Source: Ammopiptanthus mongolicus (taxonomy: Eukaryota; Streptophyta; Magnoliopsida; Fabales; Fabaceae). From it: a stretch of DNA of 64,000 nt. The notes under the pieces were generated by a model, which did no database searches, was not told where the DNA came from, and saw nothing but the letters and a program-made list of their open reading frames with translations. Both the position numbers and the translations under genes were made by a program. Positions 46,158 through 57,624 of the stretch are shown here, piece by piece (position 1 is the stretch's first letter; each line of letters begins with the position of its first letter). The stretch lies in assembly GCA_039655645.1 (NCBI GenBank), contig CM077346.1, positions 66,425,283-66,489,282 on the forward strand, written 5' to 3'.

Positions 46158-47157
46158 CTACTTGTTGAGTCGTTGATGCGTCTGGAGTTGCATCTGATTC
46201 TCCATCTTCCTTAAGTGTTGGACGTCTTCTATATCATTCAGATTCATATCTGCAAAAGATTCATCTAGCTCTGATAATCTCTTATCATGCTGTTTGTCAT
46301 CAAACTTAACGTAAATGGATTCTTCAACAACTAAAGTTCTAGAGTTATAGACTCTAAAAGCTTTGGACATTTCAAAGTATCCTAAACAATATTCCATGAT
46401 CTACTTTCGCGTCAAACTTACGAAGTTGATCCTTAGTATTTAAAATAAAACATTGACATCCGAAGGGGTGGAAATAAGAAATATTGGGTTTGTGTCCTTT
46501 CCACAGTTCATAAGGACTCTTATTCAAGATAGGTCTTATGTATATTTTGTTTTGAATGTAGCAGGCAGTATTTACAGCTTCAGCCCAGAAGTGTTTGGAA
46601 ACAAAATTATCACTGAGCATTGCCCTAGCCATCTCTTGAAGAGATCAGTTCTTTCTCTCAACAACACCATTATGTTGTGGTGTTCTAGAGGCAAAGAAAT
46701 TGTGATGAATATCACTTTCATCACAGAACCTTTGGAAAAGCTCATTTGCAAATTCGCCACCATGATCAATTCTGATTGAGCTTATGCATATGCCTTTTTC
46801 ATTCTGAACTCGCTTACAGAATATAGTAAAGACCTTGATAGACACATCCTTGTGAGCAAGGAACGTAACCCATGTCCATCTAGTATAGTCATCTACTATG
46901 ACAAGCCCATATTTCTTACCACTAACAGAAGCAGTCCTTGTTGGACCAAACAAATCCAGATGCAACAGCTCTGGTGGCCTTGAAGTACTAACAATGTTCT
47001 TGGACTCAAAATGGTTCTTAACTTGTGTTCCTTTTTGACACGCATCACAGAGAGCGTCCGATCTATACACAATCTTTGGTAGACCTTTTATGAGGTTATG
47101 CTTGTTTAGTCTTGAGATTAATCTCAGACTTGCACGACCAAGTCTTTTGTGCTAGAT
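46158..47157 (-). pseudogene. Copia integrase
   Basis: Catalyses insertion of the cDNA. The pre-integrase finger (HKRLG..., CDACQKG) lies at 47157-47030. The usual second histidine of the LGHAS motif reads arginine (LGRAS). Core: LLHLDLFGPTRTASVSGKKYGLVIVDDYTRWTWV, SIRIDHGGEFAN and TPQHNGVVERKN carry the catalytic D, D and E. MARAMLSDN, WAEAVNTACYIQNKI and SYFHPFGCQCFILN follow. Frameshifts near 46640 and 46390. The stretch 46014-46158 joins it to the polymerase. Confidence 0.9.
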
Positions 47158-47886
47158 CCATCGCTCATCTTCAACAGCACTAGACATGATACACTTTGAT
47201 TTTTGAGTTCCCCCAAGTTAATCTTATAAAAATTATTTTGCCTCTTGGCAGTGAATAAGATGGACCCATCAGGATTCTTGACTATACATTCTCCTTTGTT
47301 AAAGGAAACATCAGACCCGCTATCACATAATTGACTTATGCTCAGCAAGTTGTGTTTCAATCCTTCAACCAGCAGAACATTATCAATAGAGGGAAAAGGA
47401 TGCTTTCCAATCTTACCAATTCCAACTATCTTTCCTTTCTGGTTGCCTCCAAAGGTCACCCATCCACCAGTCTTTTCACGTAGTTCTTGAAACATAGATT
47501 TTTCTCCCATCATGTAATGTGAGCATCCACTGTCCAAGTACCAGGACTGGGGTCTTCTTTGTGTTGCTAAGCAGATCTGCAACAGGGATTATCATATTTT
47601 TAGGTACCCAGATAGACTTGGGTCCTTTTTGGTTAATCTGTGGTCTTCGTCCATGCATAATGTTTTTCTTTTTATGTATGCATTTTGAGAAGATGTGACC
47701 ATTTTTTTCACATAGATTGCAATAAGCATTAGATGCATGCTGTTTGATTTCATTTTGCTTTCTATGAGATTGGAAAACTTTATGATATTGGTTGGGCCTT
47801 GATATTTTGTGATAAGCTTCTTGTTTCTCAGAGACATAGCCTAAGCCAGACTTATCATGAGGTGATCTTGAATACTTCAATATCAA
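47124..47886 (-). pseudogene. Copia protease and upstream zinc knuckle
   Basis: A degenerate knuckle CNLCEKNGHIFSKC (about 47720-47679) is followed, after a frameshift near 47580, by a retropepsin: WYLDSGCSHYMMG holds the active site and ISQLCDSG closes the domain. This protease processes the gag-pol protein. Two overlapping frames cover it (47886-47476 and 47582-47124). Confidence 0.88.
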
Positions 47887-48048
47887 GTTTAGCTTCTCTG
47901 ATCCTCCAACAAGCTTTGGTATGCTTTTGGTTAGGTCAAATATCTCTTGTTTAAGTCTGGTTACCTCGTGAGGTTCATTGGACTCAGAGGTGAGTTTATC
48001 AGTTAGACTGATATTCTCAGCTTTGAGCTTACTGTTTTCAACAATGAG

Positions 48049-49797
48049 CTACTCATTTTGCTTACTGGTATCTTCCAGTTCTTTGTTTATTTTTGAAAAA
48101 TTTCTTTTAAGCATTATATATTGATGATGCAATAAGGAGGAATCATTAAGCAGTTCATCATATGCTTCTTGAAGAGAGTCAGAAATAGATATCTTATCTT
48201 CATCTGATTCAGCTTCTGATGAAGCATTTGCCATTAGGCAAAGGTTTGAGGAGAGAGGGTTCCTTGATCTGAACACACGATCTAGAGTTGCCAGCTTTTC
48301 CTTTGTAGTCAGAAACTGCAGCACTAACTCCAATCTTGGTTGATCTAGAGCATTAATGAGACACCGGTTAGCACAGGCATTTAGCGAGTACCGTCTGATA
48401 TCTTCATTCGTCTAGTCAGCTTTAGGTTTGGACGTTGTTGAGTCGTCCTCAAGAGTGCTTGTTGGATGATGATCTCCATCAGTGAATACATTCCATAAAT
48501 CAAAGTCTTGAGCTTGGACGTATATTTGAAAAGTAGTGGATCTCCAATAAGAATAGTTCGTTCCATTGAAAATGAGTGGAACATTCCATCCTCTTTCAGA
48601 GTTAGCTTCCTGAGTTCTTTCTTTGGGAACAACAAATTGCTCATCATCCGAAGAGTTTTCTTTTTTATTATTGGACCAAAGACAGAGGTTAGCTTCCTTA
48701 TTTGTTTCTTCTTCTTCTTCAGAAGAAGAAGAAGAAGAAGAAGAAGAAGAAGAAGAAGAAGAAGAATCAAGATCTTCCCAGGTGGCCATGAAGTTATTTT
48801 TCTTCTTTTTGAAGGACTCCTTTTTGTCGTTTAACATGAGACAGTCGGCCTTGAAGTAGCCTGTCTTGTTGCACTCGAAACAGACAAGTGGACTTTTGTC
48901 TTTGGACTCAGCATGGTCCTTGAAGTTTTTCTTTTGAAATGACCTTCTTTTCATCCCATTTTTCTTTCTCCACATGTTTTGAATTTTTCTGGAGATGAAG
49001 GATAACTCTTCATCATCTGATACTTCATTATCAGATTGATCAGCATCATCACTAGACTTATCGGCTTTTAGAGCTTTTGAGTTGTTGGACTTTTGAGCTT
49101 TCAAGGCAATCCCTTTATTTTTCTTTCCAGGATTATCAAGATCAAGCTCTTGTTCATGAACTTGCAGAGTTCCTACCAGATCATCCAGCATCAAAGTAGA
49201 GAGATCTTTGGCCTGAGTGATTGCAGTAACAAGTGGTCTCCATTTCTTAGGCAAACTTCTAAGTATTTTAGTGAAATTCTCCTTGGTAGTGTAAACTTTC
49301 CCAAGGGATTTTAGGTTGTTGATGATCATCTGAAAACGACCCATCATGTCCAAGATGGACTCTCCTTCGGCCATGATGAACATTTCATATTGGCCAACTA
49401 GCATGATAATTTTTGAATCTTTTACCTTGGTGGTCCCCTCATGGAGATTTGACAAGGTGTCCCAAATTTGTTTTGCTGATTCACATGCGTGAATCTTCTG
49501 AAGTTCATCAGGACTAAGAGCACACATTAAAGCATATCTAGCTTTATGATTTTGTTCCATCCTGGCTCTTTCCGCATCAGTCCAGTCATCTTCAGCTTTT
49601 TCCGTCCCATCAGAGTTGAGACACACATTTGGACCATTCATGATTCTGGTCCCGAGAACAGAGTTTGTACTTAGGTTAAAGCCTTTGAATATCTCCTTCC
49701 AGTACAGGTAGTGGGTTCCGTTAAAGAACGGAGGTCTAGTCATGGAAATGCCTTCCATAACAGGTTGACTTTGGCTTGGCATGCCTTGTCCTGCCAT
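48049..49797 (-). pseudogene. Copia gag, chimeric
   Basis: The frame from ATG 49797 holds a normal SIRE-like gag: PPFFNGTHYLYWK (residues 18-30), RYALMCALSPDELQKI, ESILDMMGRFQMIINNL, and a knuckle CFECNKTGYFKADC in which the histidine is tyrosine. A Ser/Glu run comes from a GAA/TCT microsatellite. At ANLCL the frame runs into a second gag N-terminus (VPLIFNGTNYSYWR, FQIYVQAQDFDLWNVF), and SSNLCLMANASSEAESDEDK then resumes the expected coiled-coil region (48333-48049, next frame). About 400 bp of a different copia gag thus seems inserted at the NLCL sequence. Confidence 0.8.
48706..48766. repeat. GAA/TTC microsatellite in gag
   Basis: A CTT run then a GAA run, meeting at 48720 as an inverted pair. 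Encodes the Ser- and Glu-rich stretch of the copia gag. Confidence 0.95.
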
Positions 49798-49851
49798 ATC
49801 TGTTGTAGGATCTTTTCCTCTACACGGCTAAGTGCTTAACCCAGAGGCTGA

Positions 49852-49863
49852 ACTCTGACACCA
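49852..49863 (-). other. Copia primer-binding site
   Basis: TGGTGTCAGAGT on the minus strand, two bases after the 5' LTR end. It differs at two positions from the tRNA-Met site TGGTATCAGAGC. Confidence 0.75.
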
Positions 49864-49865
49864 AT

Positions 49866-49936
49866 TGAAGGAACATGTTTGAAACACAAGAAAGAGGGTT
49901 GAATTGTGTTTATTATGTTTTTGAAACTTTTTGCAA

Positions 49937-49991
<55 letters not shown>

Positions 49992-51207
49992 CAAAGGTTG
50001 GACGGTAAAAGGATAGCGGATGCAAAGAGCGTTTCCAGAAAACACAAGTTGGTCGCTATCTTGAAGAGAGTAAAACAAATAAAACAAGCGCGATAAGAAA
50101 ACAATTCGATCCCAAAGGGTTAGTCTGAAAACAAACAAAAGTAAAGATACGGGAAAGAAAAAGAACACAAGGAATTTATCCTGGTTCACTCTTCACCAAA
50201 TAGCTACGTCCAGTCCACTCTACTTGAGAGTTTTCTCCACTATAACAAAAAAAAACCTTTGCTACAAGTATTTAACACCTCTTCAGGCACACTAAGTATT
50301 CTTTTACAGGCAAGCCTCAGGCTCAAGTATTCTTTCTAAACAAGCCTCTTCAGGCTCAACCAACTAAGGTTTTGAAAAGATTTAAAGTTCTTCTAACTCA
50401 CTAAGAGTGCGAGTTTGAAACTAAGACTTAGAACTATAAAGCAATACTCTTCACAGAGAGTGATATGAAAGTTTAAGAGCAGAGTAAGCTTGTAAGCTTA
50501 GATTTTTCTCTTGATAGCTTGTTTTCTTGTATATTGTTCAAGGTCAGTCTAGTTGTATATCACTACTTTGCATCCTCAAAGGAGGAGGTATTTATAATCT
50601 TTTGGTCTTGATCAACTTCAGTCTTCAACGGTTGGAAAAGAATCCATTCTGATTAAGCATTAAATGCGTTAGTCCGTTCAGTTTGATAGCTTGTTGAGGC
50701 TTTTGATCAGCAAAGTAAACTATCAGGTTTGATAGCTTGAAATAGGGCTGCACCTTTTCCTTGTACTCGAAAGTTGCATTCTGTCTTTCCTTTTGGAGAT
50801 AGTCAAATCCTTTTGTGTCAGGGAAGGATTGGCTTCAGCTTTTGATGGTACGAAGATTACAAGGAATATTTGTCTAAAGGATACTTTATGCATAAAATAA
50901 TATATTCAAATACTTTACATATACGTTCTCTCTAAAACATTTTTAAGCAGACATCATTGGACTTTACTAAGGAGAACATCTAACGAAAGATAGAAAGAGT
51001 CTTTGGACTATGATACAACCGTAGCCCAAGTATAGTCCAGGGCGAGAACAACTTCTTTGGACGAGCTGTAAGTCTTTGGACTTACATGTTTCCTGCACAC
51101 TTAAGATAAAGCATTAGTCTACGGCTAATCTTTGTTTTCTTAAATTAGTCTTTTGTAAACATCAAAACTCAAGGGATTAATGAACCATAACCACTTTGGT
51201 TCCAACA
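49866..51207 (-). mobile_element. Copia 5' LTR
   Basis: On the minus strand starts TGTTGGAACC at 51207 and ends TTCCTTCA near 49866, about 1342 bp. It carries an AT microsatellite (49938-49988) near its end. Its right edge abuts LTR C sequence at 51208. Confidence 0.85.
49938..49988. repeat. (AT)n microsatellite
   Basis: About 25 AT units within the copia 5' LTR. Confidence 0.97.
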
Positions 51208-52311
51208 CCGTGCACTAGAACATTGATCTACGAAGTCAGTAGGCCTTGACATACTTGAGCACGGCCCGATATGTTGAAGAGCACGCCTGTGCTGAGTGAA
51301 GAGGACGGCCATGCCAAGTGAAGAGCGACAGAAGACCAGAATCAAGGTCCGGTCCGCATTTTATGTTATAAATAGAGGCCTTCTGTGCCACTCTGAAGAC
51401 ATCTTTTGCTCTTTCTTTCATCTCTTTATTTTCTTTGAGCACTATACTCTTGTTTTAGTTTTAGTTTGTAGTTTTGATTTCTATAGTAGGATTTGACATC
51501 TCAAAATTAAGTCGGAGATAACTTCTCCCTTTACAACTATCCAGGATGCGTTTTTCATTGTTGATTTTGGTTTTCTCTATTACTATGAGTAGCTAAATTC
51601 ACCACTAGAGTTGTGGTGGATCTTGTTTTAGTAGAAACCATTTTCGCTATGTTTTAGCTTTAATTCAATTCTATTTGGTTGCAATTTGAATAGTGTTATG
51701 TTGTTGTTCTTCATCCCATACTAGGATTGCGCATCCTTTGTATGCTTTTAATCAATTGATTGACATTTTGGCTATCAAGCCCAATTAAATCGGTAGATCT
51801 ATAGGATAAACGAGGTTTAATATCTAGATTTGCGAAAATGTGATTTATTCCTTTCAATCATTCAACCTCTTTATTTTTTTTGCTTTCGAATCATTTAAAC
51901 TCTTTGCCTCACAACCATTAGGTTTATTTGGGGAAAAGAATATTAATTGCCTGACAAACAATTCATAGTTTTCATAGAGGGATTGCGAAATTGAATAGAA
52001 TTAGGATTTGGGTTGTATCGAAAGCATAAATGAAACCACAGCTCCAGGCTTTTTTACTTTTGATTTCTAAACTCTTTTTTTTTTTATTATTCTTTTATCA
52101 TCTTTTATCATTGCTCTATTATTATTATTATTATTATTATTTATTTTCTAAGTTCTTGATTAGTCTAAATAGCATAAGGATTTCCCTATTCCAATACTTG
52201 TTTTATCACTTAATTATCTAAATTAATCTATTGGGTACGACATCTGGACTTCCGTCCTATATTACTTCTGCGACATGATACACTGCCCTTAAGTGTGTTT
52301 TGAACGCAACA
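51208..52311 (+). mobile_element. Second LTR of Athila-type element (family C), 5'-truncated
   Basis: Aligns with 7768-8870 and ends with the same TTTTGAACGCAACA. Its 5' part is missing where copia begins. The GCACG palindromes are only partly preserved (51237-51320). Since family-F LTR sequence flanks it on the right and flanks the other LTR C on the left, it is probably the 3' LTR of the same Athila-type element. Confidence 0.7.
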
Positions 52312-52549
52312 AAACACATGATTGTCAATGCCACCATAATCGATTATGCCTCGATGGATAAGCGATTATGGGTTCACTGTCTTAAGAAAATGAGTTTTTC
52401 TTCCTCCTAAGGCATTGACTGCCTTTCTAGAGGCTATTCTACCCCAACTATGTACTAAGGCATTAAAAACAAACATAAACAAGTATGGGTAACATTCATT
52501 AACAAAGATTAACATACAAAAATATACAGTTGAAAAGCAGGGTGTTACA
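52312..52549 (-). mobile_element. LTR, family F, 5' end
   Basis: On the minus strand starts TGTAACACCCTGC at 52549. It holds a pair of palindromes at 52336 (perfect ATAATCGATTAT) and 52358, 22 bp apart, as in 6204-7331. No polypurine tract precedes it, so it is a 5' or solo LTR. Confidence 0.6.
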
Positions 52550-52663
52550 TATGTCAGTGATAAAAAATGAACAAAATGAATTAATTGCAACAAGAATAGT
52601 CACGGGGTGGCATGTGGCATAGATTATAGGAGACTTAATGATACCACTAGAAAAGACTATTTT
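52550..52663. other. Short unassigned spacer
   Basis: 114 bp between two minus-strand LTR boundaries. No feature seen. It could be original host sequence. Confidence 0.4.
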
Positions 52664-53875
52664 TGTAACATCCTCGAAACTACATCATGCTATGATAATC
52701 ATACGCGTGTAATTATCAATGTAAATATCAAAGTTTATACAAACATGAAAGAGCGACTCAAAATTAACATATAAAAATCAAGAATTTAAAAACAAACTTG
52801 GTCACAGCCTTACACTGGGCATCTAATACATATGTAAACTTGTTAAATTCCTTTACAAAACATAAACAGAAACAACGCCTATAAGCTTCTCACTCCTAAG
52901 GATGTCTCAAGTCTTCGTATAACTTGAACTTCCGTTTTGAACATTGAAAATAACACTACTAATGAGATAGAATCCCGGTAAGATAAATACATTTCTAAAA
53001 CAATTTCGTAACGATGTTATTTTGAGCTGATGTAGTGTCCGAAAAATCAACTATGGTATCTGCTATTTCCAAAATTATAATTAAACCCATAAATGTAGGA
53101 AATAACCCACACACAACGACTATAAGCAATTATTAATATAAATAAGTAGTCAGAGGTAACACCCATACAATAGATTTCATAATTAAATAATAGGATTATT
53201 TCCATAATTAAATACTATATCCATCAACATCAATAATCATAAACCAATTCAATAACATATGAATAACCAAATACCAAAGAAATCTAAAGAAATATAAATA
53301 TTTTTATATATTCTTTGGTTTAAATTTTCTCTTGGTTAAAACTTGGGGATCATCATCCATATTGATACATTAACTCATAACCATGCAATGGTGTCTCATT
53401 GCCTCCTCTTCAAAGAGGAGGTATCTATTTATTGCCTTCTCGAAGGAGATATCTATTCATTGTCATCTCTTCGTAAAAATTATCTATTTATTTGTCATTT
53501 CGAAGAATGTATCTATTTATTGTCATCTCCTCGACGGAGATATCTATTTATCGTTATCTCCTCAAAGCAGGTATCCATTTTCTCCCAAGTCAATTTAACA
53601 CATCACAATTACAACAAACTCATCTAAAACATACCTATTGCATAGGGTGTTCAAACCACAATATGATCATTCATAATGACCCCAAAGCATGACATATTAA
53701 CTCCATGTTCAAATAACAATGATCATATTCATATCATTACATCCAAAAACATCACAAATCATCATAAAAAGGGTTTAACAAATCTAATCAATTCATCAAT
53801 TTATAAAAATCTCAATTTTAAGGGGATGCGTAATTACCCATGAGCATACCATAAATTCCAACATATTTAAAACAT
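52664..53875 (-). mobile_element. LTR, family G, minus strand, partial
   Basis: Minus-strand end GAGGATGTTACA at 52664. The order of blocks follows LTR B: the ACTACTAATGAGATA block (52972 against 38691), a GTCCGAAAAA region, then a minisatellite. Diverged from B in most of the sequence. The start is not found, and CACTA-like sequence begins near 53876. Confidence 0.65.
53395..53590 (-). repeat. Minisatellite in LTR G with variable dyads
   Basis: Five units of about 37 bp: spacer TATCTATTTATTG(T/C)C, then a dyad near CTCCTC-GAAGGAG. The dyads vary: CCTCCTCTT-CA-AAGAGGAGG is perfect, CTTCTCGAAGGAG and CTCC-TCGAC-GGAG are shorter, others decayed. Same place as the array in LTR B. Confidence 0.75.
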
Positions 53876-54159
53876 CCCCTACAATGTACTCACGTTTTAG
53901 TACATTACCAACGGACTATTTGTCGGTAACCTAAGCATTAGTTACCCACGAAAAAGCCGTCATTAATGTACTAGCACGTTACCGACCGTCATTAACATAG
54001 ACAAATCACCTACGCAATTTTCCAACGGGCAGGCCGCCGATATTACCAACAGCTGCAAAATATTCATCGGTAATTTTAACCTATATCCGTCAGTTGGCCT
54101 ACGGTAAGTTTCATTACCAATGGTTTTTGGCTGTCGTAATTGATTTTTTTCTTGTAGTG
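53876..54159 (-). mobile_element. CACTA transposon end or small derivative
   Basis: The right edge reads CACTACAAGAAAAAAATC on the minus strand, the conserved terminus of plant CACTA (En/Spm-like) elements. Behind it lie subterminal repeats of the type ACCGACGG/TTACCAA in both directions. No transposase is present. A second terminus is not clear (a weak CCCTACAA at 53877). Confidence 0.75.
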
Positions 54160-54538
54160 CAGTGTATAAATTGGACCATCTGGTTCTATTGGGAAGGGAT
54201 TTGTGGTTCAGGTGCTTCATGCTTCAATTAAGCATTTATCTCGTTGAGGGACAAACCTTGCATAGACTTAATACAGAACAAAATAGCATCATATTACACA
54301 AACATATAATGTAACACAAGATATATGATGTAAAACAACATCCGGTAGTAGGTGAATATATGAATATACATTACTCATACTTGTTTAACAGCTTCATCTC
54401 AATGCGTCATTTGGTTTTAGGTTCATAGACAAGTCTTCTCTTGTACAGAACTTCATAATTAAATACTGACGACATCCAACAAAAACTTTACATTTTGCAT
54501 CAATCGTAGATATATATGCCTGTATATCATTAAGGGCC
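54160..54538 (-). other. 3' flank of ARD gene
   Basis: AT-rich, no recognised repeat or gene. It probably contains the ARD 3' untranslated region. I see no perfect AATAAA on the minus strand. Confidence 0.4.
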
Positions 54539-56919
54539 CTAATGAGCTGGCAGCGGTACGCCCAACTTCTGAGTCAAGCTCTTAATATATTCTTGTCTAG
54601 CAGGGTGATCTTCCTGTGGTCGATTATAAGCTGTCCACACCGGCTCCCCCATAAACAACCTCATTAGCTGCACACAACAAAACACAGATTTATCAACCAA
54701 GAATAGCCTTTGTTGAATTGGTAGGTAGGGAAGGAGGAAAAGAGATAACAGATAAAATAATATAAGATTGATAGAAATTTGATGTAATAAGTATGTGTTG
54801 ATGTGATTATAAAAAACAACACTAACAGTCCCAGTTATACTAAACTTAGAATCCTAGTCCTAATCAAATAGGAAAACAAATCATAAAATATAACTAAGAA
54901 ATATATCCTAAGAGATTATCTAGGATACTCTAAAATATTCTAAGATATAAAAAAGATATTATCAAAAACTTCTCACATTTTCTAATAGCCTTGAATCTTG
55001 ATCTGCTCTAACAACCTAGAGATTCATTTGTTTGTTCTTCCCCATCTCCAAAAAGACACTTTGATCATGAGACTTGATTGTGGTGGTTAGCATAAGAAGC
55101 TTTCATACCTTGACATAGTTACTTGTGTCCAGAGTGAACCTATGGTAGATTCCAGCAGGCAGAATTATAAGATCACCTGCCTTAATCCAAATGCGAATCC
55201 AACGATCACCCTTGTCTCGCACATCGAAGTACCCACTTCCTTCCAAACAATAACGAATCTCTTCATCCTGATGAATGTGCTCGGTGTAGAAGTTCTTCAA
55301 CTTCTCTTCATAATTTTCCACTTTTTCTGGGCATAAATCAAGCAAATCCTACAACATATTCAAATAAAACAGAGATATTGGAAATGAAAACATATGCCAC
55401 TAATGCCCAGAACATACATAAATGGCCAACTTAATCATATTCATATACGTCTATCAAAACATTAGCAAACTTGAAAGGTGACATTCACTTTCAAATAATG
55501 GGTAATTTTTTATAGAACATGATACAAACATTAGTTGAAAACGTGAAATGCCAAATCTCTAAATAGGCAAGGATTTTTTAAGTTTGGTAATTGTGCTATT
55601 AAGAAATAGAAGAAAATCTCTTGGTAATGAAAATTTAGCTGCTAAATTTTGCATATAATGTTCCTCTATAATTGCGTAAAAGTAGCATTTAGCATCCATA
55701 TTTGGTAATATGAAGACAATTTATATAGAGAGGTGTTATATAGTACGAAACGAACTTCGTATTTGTATAGCTGGCAACAAAAAAGAAGGAAGCTAATGGA
55801 CATTGTTGATGAGAAACACACGGGAAAGATAAAAATAAAAGAACACTTACGAATCAAAAGCATTCGTGAGAAGCAACAAAATTAAATTTGTACAATTGAG
55901 CATTACTCATTTATATATTATTTGCTCATAAGATTAAGATCTTAATAACATATTTGATAGAGGAGCACATTTTTCCCATTTTAAATCTTAAACAACATAT
56001 TTATTTATTTATTCCAATTTAAATTCTCTCAAGAAGTTGACTCTTATCCTGCTTTGATGAAAAAATACATTTTCAAAAGAAACTGTAAACTATGAATCTA
56101 ATACAAGCCATTTAAACATGATCATATTATTCTTGTTCCCCTTTTCCAGCTAAATTAAAACCTAAATTTATAAGTGATGTAGAAGGTTAATTTGAAGTAC
56201 AAACATCTTGATAGAACCAAGCTAAAGATAATACTTTTGAAGCACAAGCAACCAGGTAGAATCAGGACAAGGGAAGTGTCACTTGAAGGAACTCTCATAT
56301 CAAGATAAACTAGTTTGGGTTTTTTTACTTGTTTTCTCTAATTTTCAGTTTGTGATTGGGTGATTTTTACTTCTTACAAAAAGGCAGCATTGTTGGTTTT
56401 TGTGTTTTACGTAATACTTATCCTTAATTAAATAAAATTCTTGCTATTGAATAAAATAAAAAGAACATTTTGATCCTTTAATTGCAAGCAGACAAAATAA
56501 AATTAAGGAAATCAATTAAAAAAAGTAGTACAATATTACCATGTAATTGTATCCCCTGGCTTCTCTAATCTTTCTCAAATCTTCATCATTCTCATAGTCA
56601 TTCGGATTTAGCTTCCAGTATAATACCCCCGACTCTGCAAATTCACCAATTCTCAACTATGTCACAAAGAAGCGAAGGAAATATATAACATACAAACACT
56701 TAATCTTCTATAGAGAGAGAGGACCTGCTAATTGATCCAAGGAGACAAATTCCATTGGGTTGCCATGGTTAGGAAGCCTTGGATCTTCACTGCTGTCGTC
56801 CATGTACCATGCCTGCTTAATAAATGTCCTCCGTTAAGAAACAAGAACATTGGACATAGCTCACTCTAACTATGGTCTAGTTCAACGGTACATTGATTAG
56901 AACTCACCTCGATCCCCAT
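54539..56919 (-). CDS. ARD: Acireductone dioxygenase (ARD), five exons, intact
   Basis: Methionine salvage enzyme. It oxidises acireductone (1,2-dihydroxy-3-keto-5-methylthiopentene) to the keto-acid precursor of methionine plus formate, and so recycles methylthioadenosine from ethylene, polyamine and nicotianamine synthesis. Cupin fold, cytosolic. Exons on the minus strand: 56919-56908, 56812-56725, 56634-56540, 55348-55109 and 54667-54539. All introns are GT-AG and frames join without error to give 187 residues and a TAG stop, the usual family length. Metal ligands H89, H91, E95 and H134 are all present (EHIHQDEE, GIYHRF). GSGYFDVRD and MRLFMGEPVWTAYNRP are family blocks. The protein is closest, from memory, to the Arabidopsis ARD4 type (MALEAWFMDDS start, AH end). 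The first exon codes for only four residues (MGIE). It is the only intact cellular gene here and lies between decayed transposons. Confidence 0.95.
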
Positions 56920-56979
56920 GATTGACAACGTCGAATGAATCACTGACTCCCTATGCCTCTTCTTCTGAAACCGATGATA

Positions 56980-56989
56980 TATTTATATA
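56980..56989 (-). promoter_or_regulatory. Probable TATA box of ARD
   Basis: TATATAAATA on the minus strand, about 60 bases before the ATG. It would place transcription start near 56950 with a leader of about 30 bases. Confidence 0.55.
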
Positions 56990-57039
56990 TGGTTTAAATA
57001 ACATTTTATAATTTTTATTCCTTCTTTCTTTTTACGGTA

Positions 57040-57308
57040 TAAGCCCAAATTGATGACGGACAAAAAAAAAAATTTAATAAGGTGACATTTCCGTCCGTCA
57101 TAAATAAAAATATTAATTTGATTTTTGAAAATGTAAAATATAGATCAAATTGGTTCTATTTAAGGATAATTTTTAGGGATATTTTAGTCCCTGTCAGGGA
57201 ATATTTTCACCTGTATTTTACATTCTTGAGAATCAAATTAATATTTTTCATTTCTCAGGGATCAAAATATTATCGTGATTTTTTGTCGAGGATCAACTTG
57301 GGTCTTTA
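57040..57308. mobile_element. Possible MITE upstream of ARD
   Basis: Ends are diverged inverted repeats: TAAGCCCAAATTGATGACGGAC at the left and the complement of GTCGAGGATCAACTTGGGTC at the right. The inner parts pair as well (AATATTAATTTGAT and its complement). No clear target duplication. It lies about 120 bp upstream of the ARD start. Confidence 0.55.
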
Positions 57309-57436
57309 CTCTTCTATTTATTTCCATTTTAATTACTATAATTTTTTTATTTAGTCTCTAATACAGAAAAAGATTTAATTGTTCTGTATGGGTGGTGTAA
57401 AGTTTTTTACGCCGGCACTAACTTAGGTTGATCAAA

Positions 57437-57618
57437 ATGGTAAGGGCTTGGACCTCTTAAGTGAGTGGTTAAGGATTCTAATCCGAGCTCTTGCGAATGA
57501 AAAAAATTTGATTGGGAGGGGACTACCCACCTTGTGTGCCTTCAGATTCCCAGACAGAGATGATTAGTCACTGTTAACAACGGTGAATACTTCACACCTA
57601 TCATATGGATACCAAAAA
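57437..57618 (+). mobile_element. Probable tRNA-derived SINE
   Basis: About 180 bp with a B-box-like GGATTCTAATCC (GGTTCGANTCC expected) preceded by AAGTGAGTGGTTAAG, no coding capacity, and an A-run at 57613-57624. This is the look of plant SINEs transcribed by RNA polymerase III. Target duplications were not found. Confidence 0.5.
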
Positions 57619-57624
57619 AAAAAT

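Larger units (their letters stand above)
40800..51207 (-). mobile_element. Copia retrotransposon, SIRE-like, 10.4 kb
   Basis: On the minus strand: 5' LTR, primer site, gag, protease, integrase, reverse transcriptase, RNase H, a long extra ORF, polypurine tract, truncated 3' LTR. Integrase before reverse transcriptase is the copia order. A length near 10 kb and an extra ORF after pol are features of the SIRE/Maximus lineage. Every coding domain has at least one stop or shift. Only 160 bp of the 3' LTR remain, so target duplications cannot be compared. Confidence 0.9.

Noticed and set aside
57437..57618. Functional tRNA gene
   Set aside because: A B-box-like sequence is present but there is no cloverleaf. 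A SINE explains it better.
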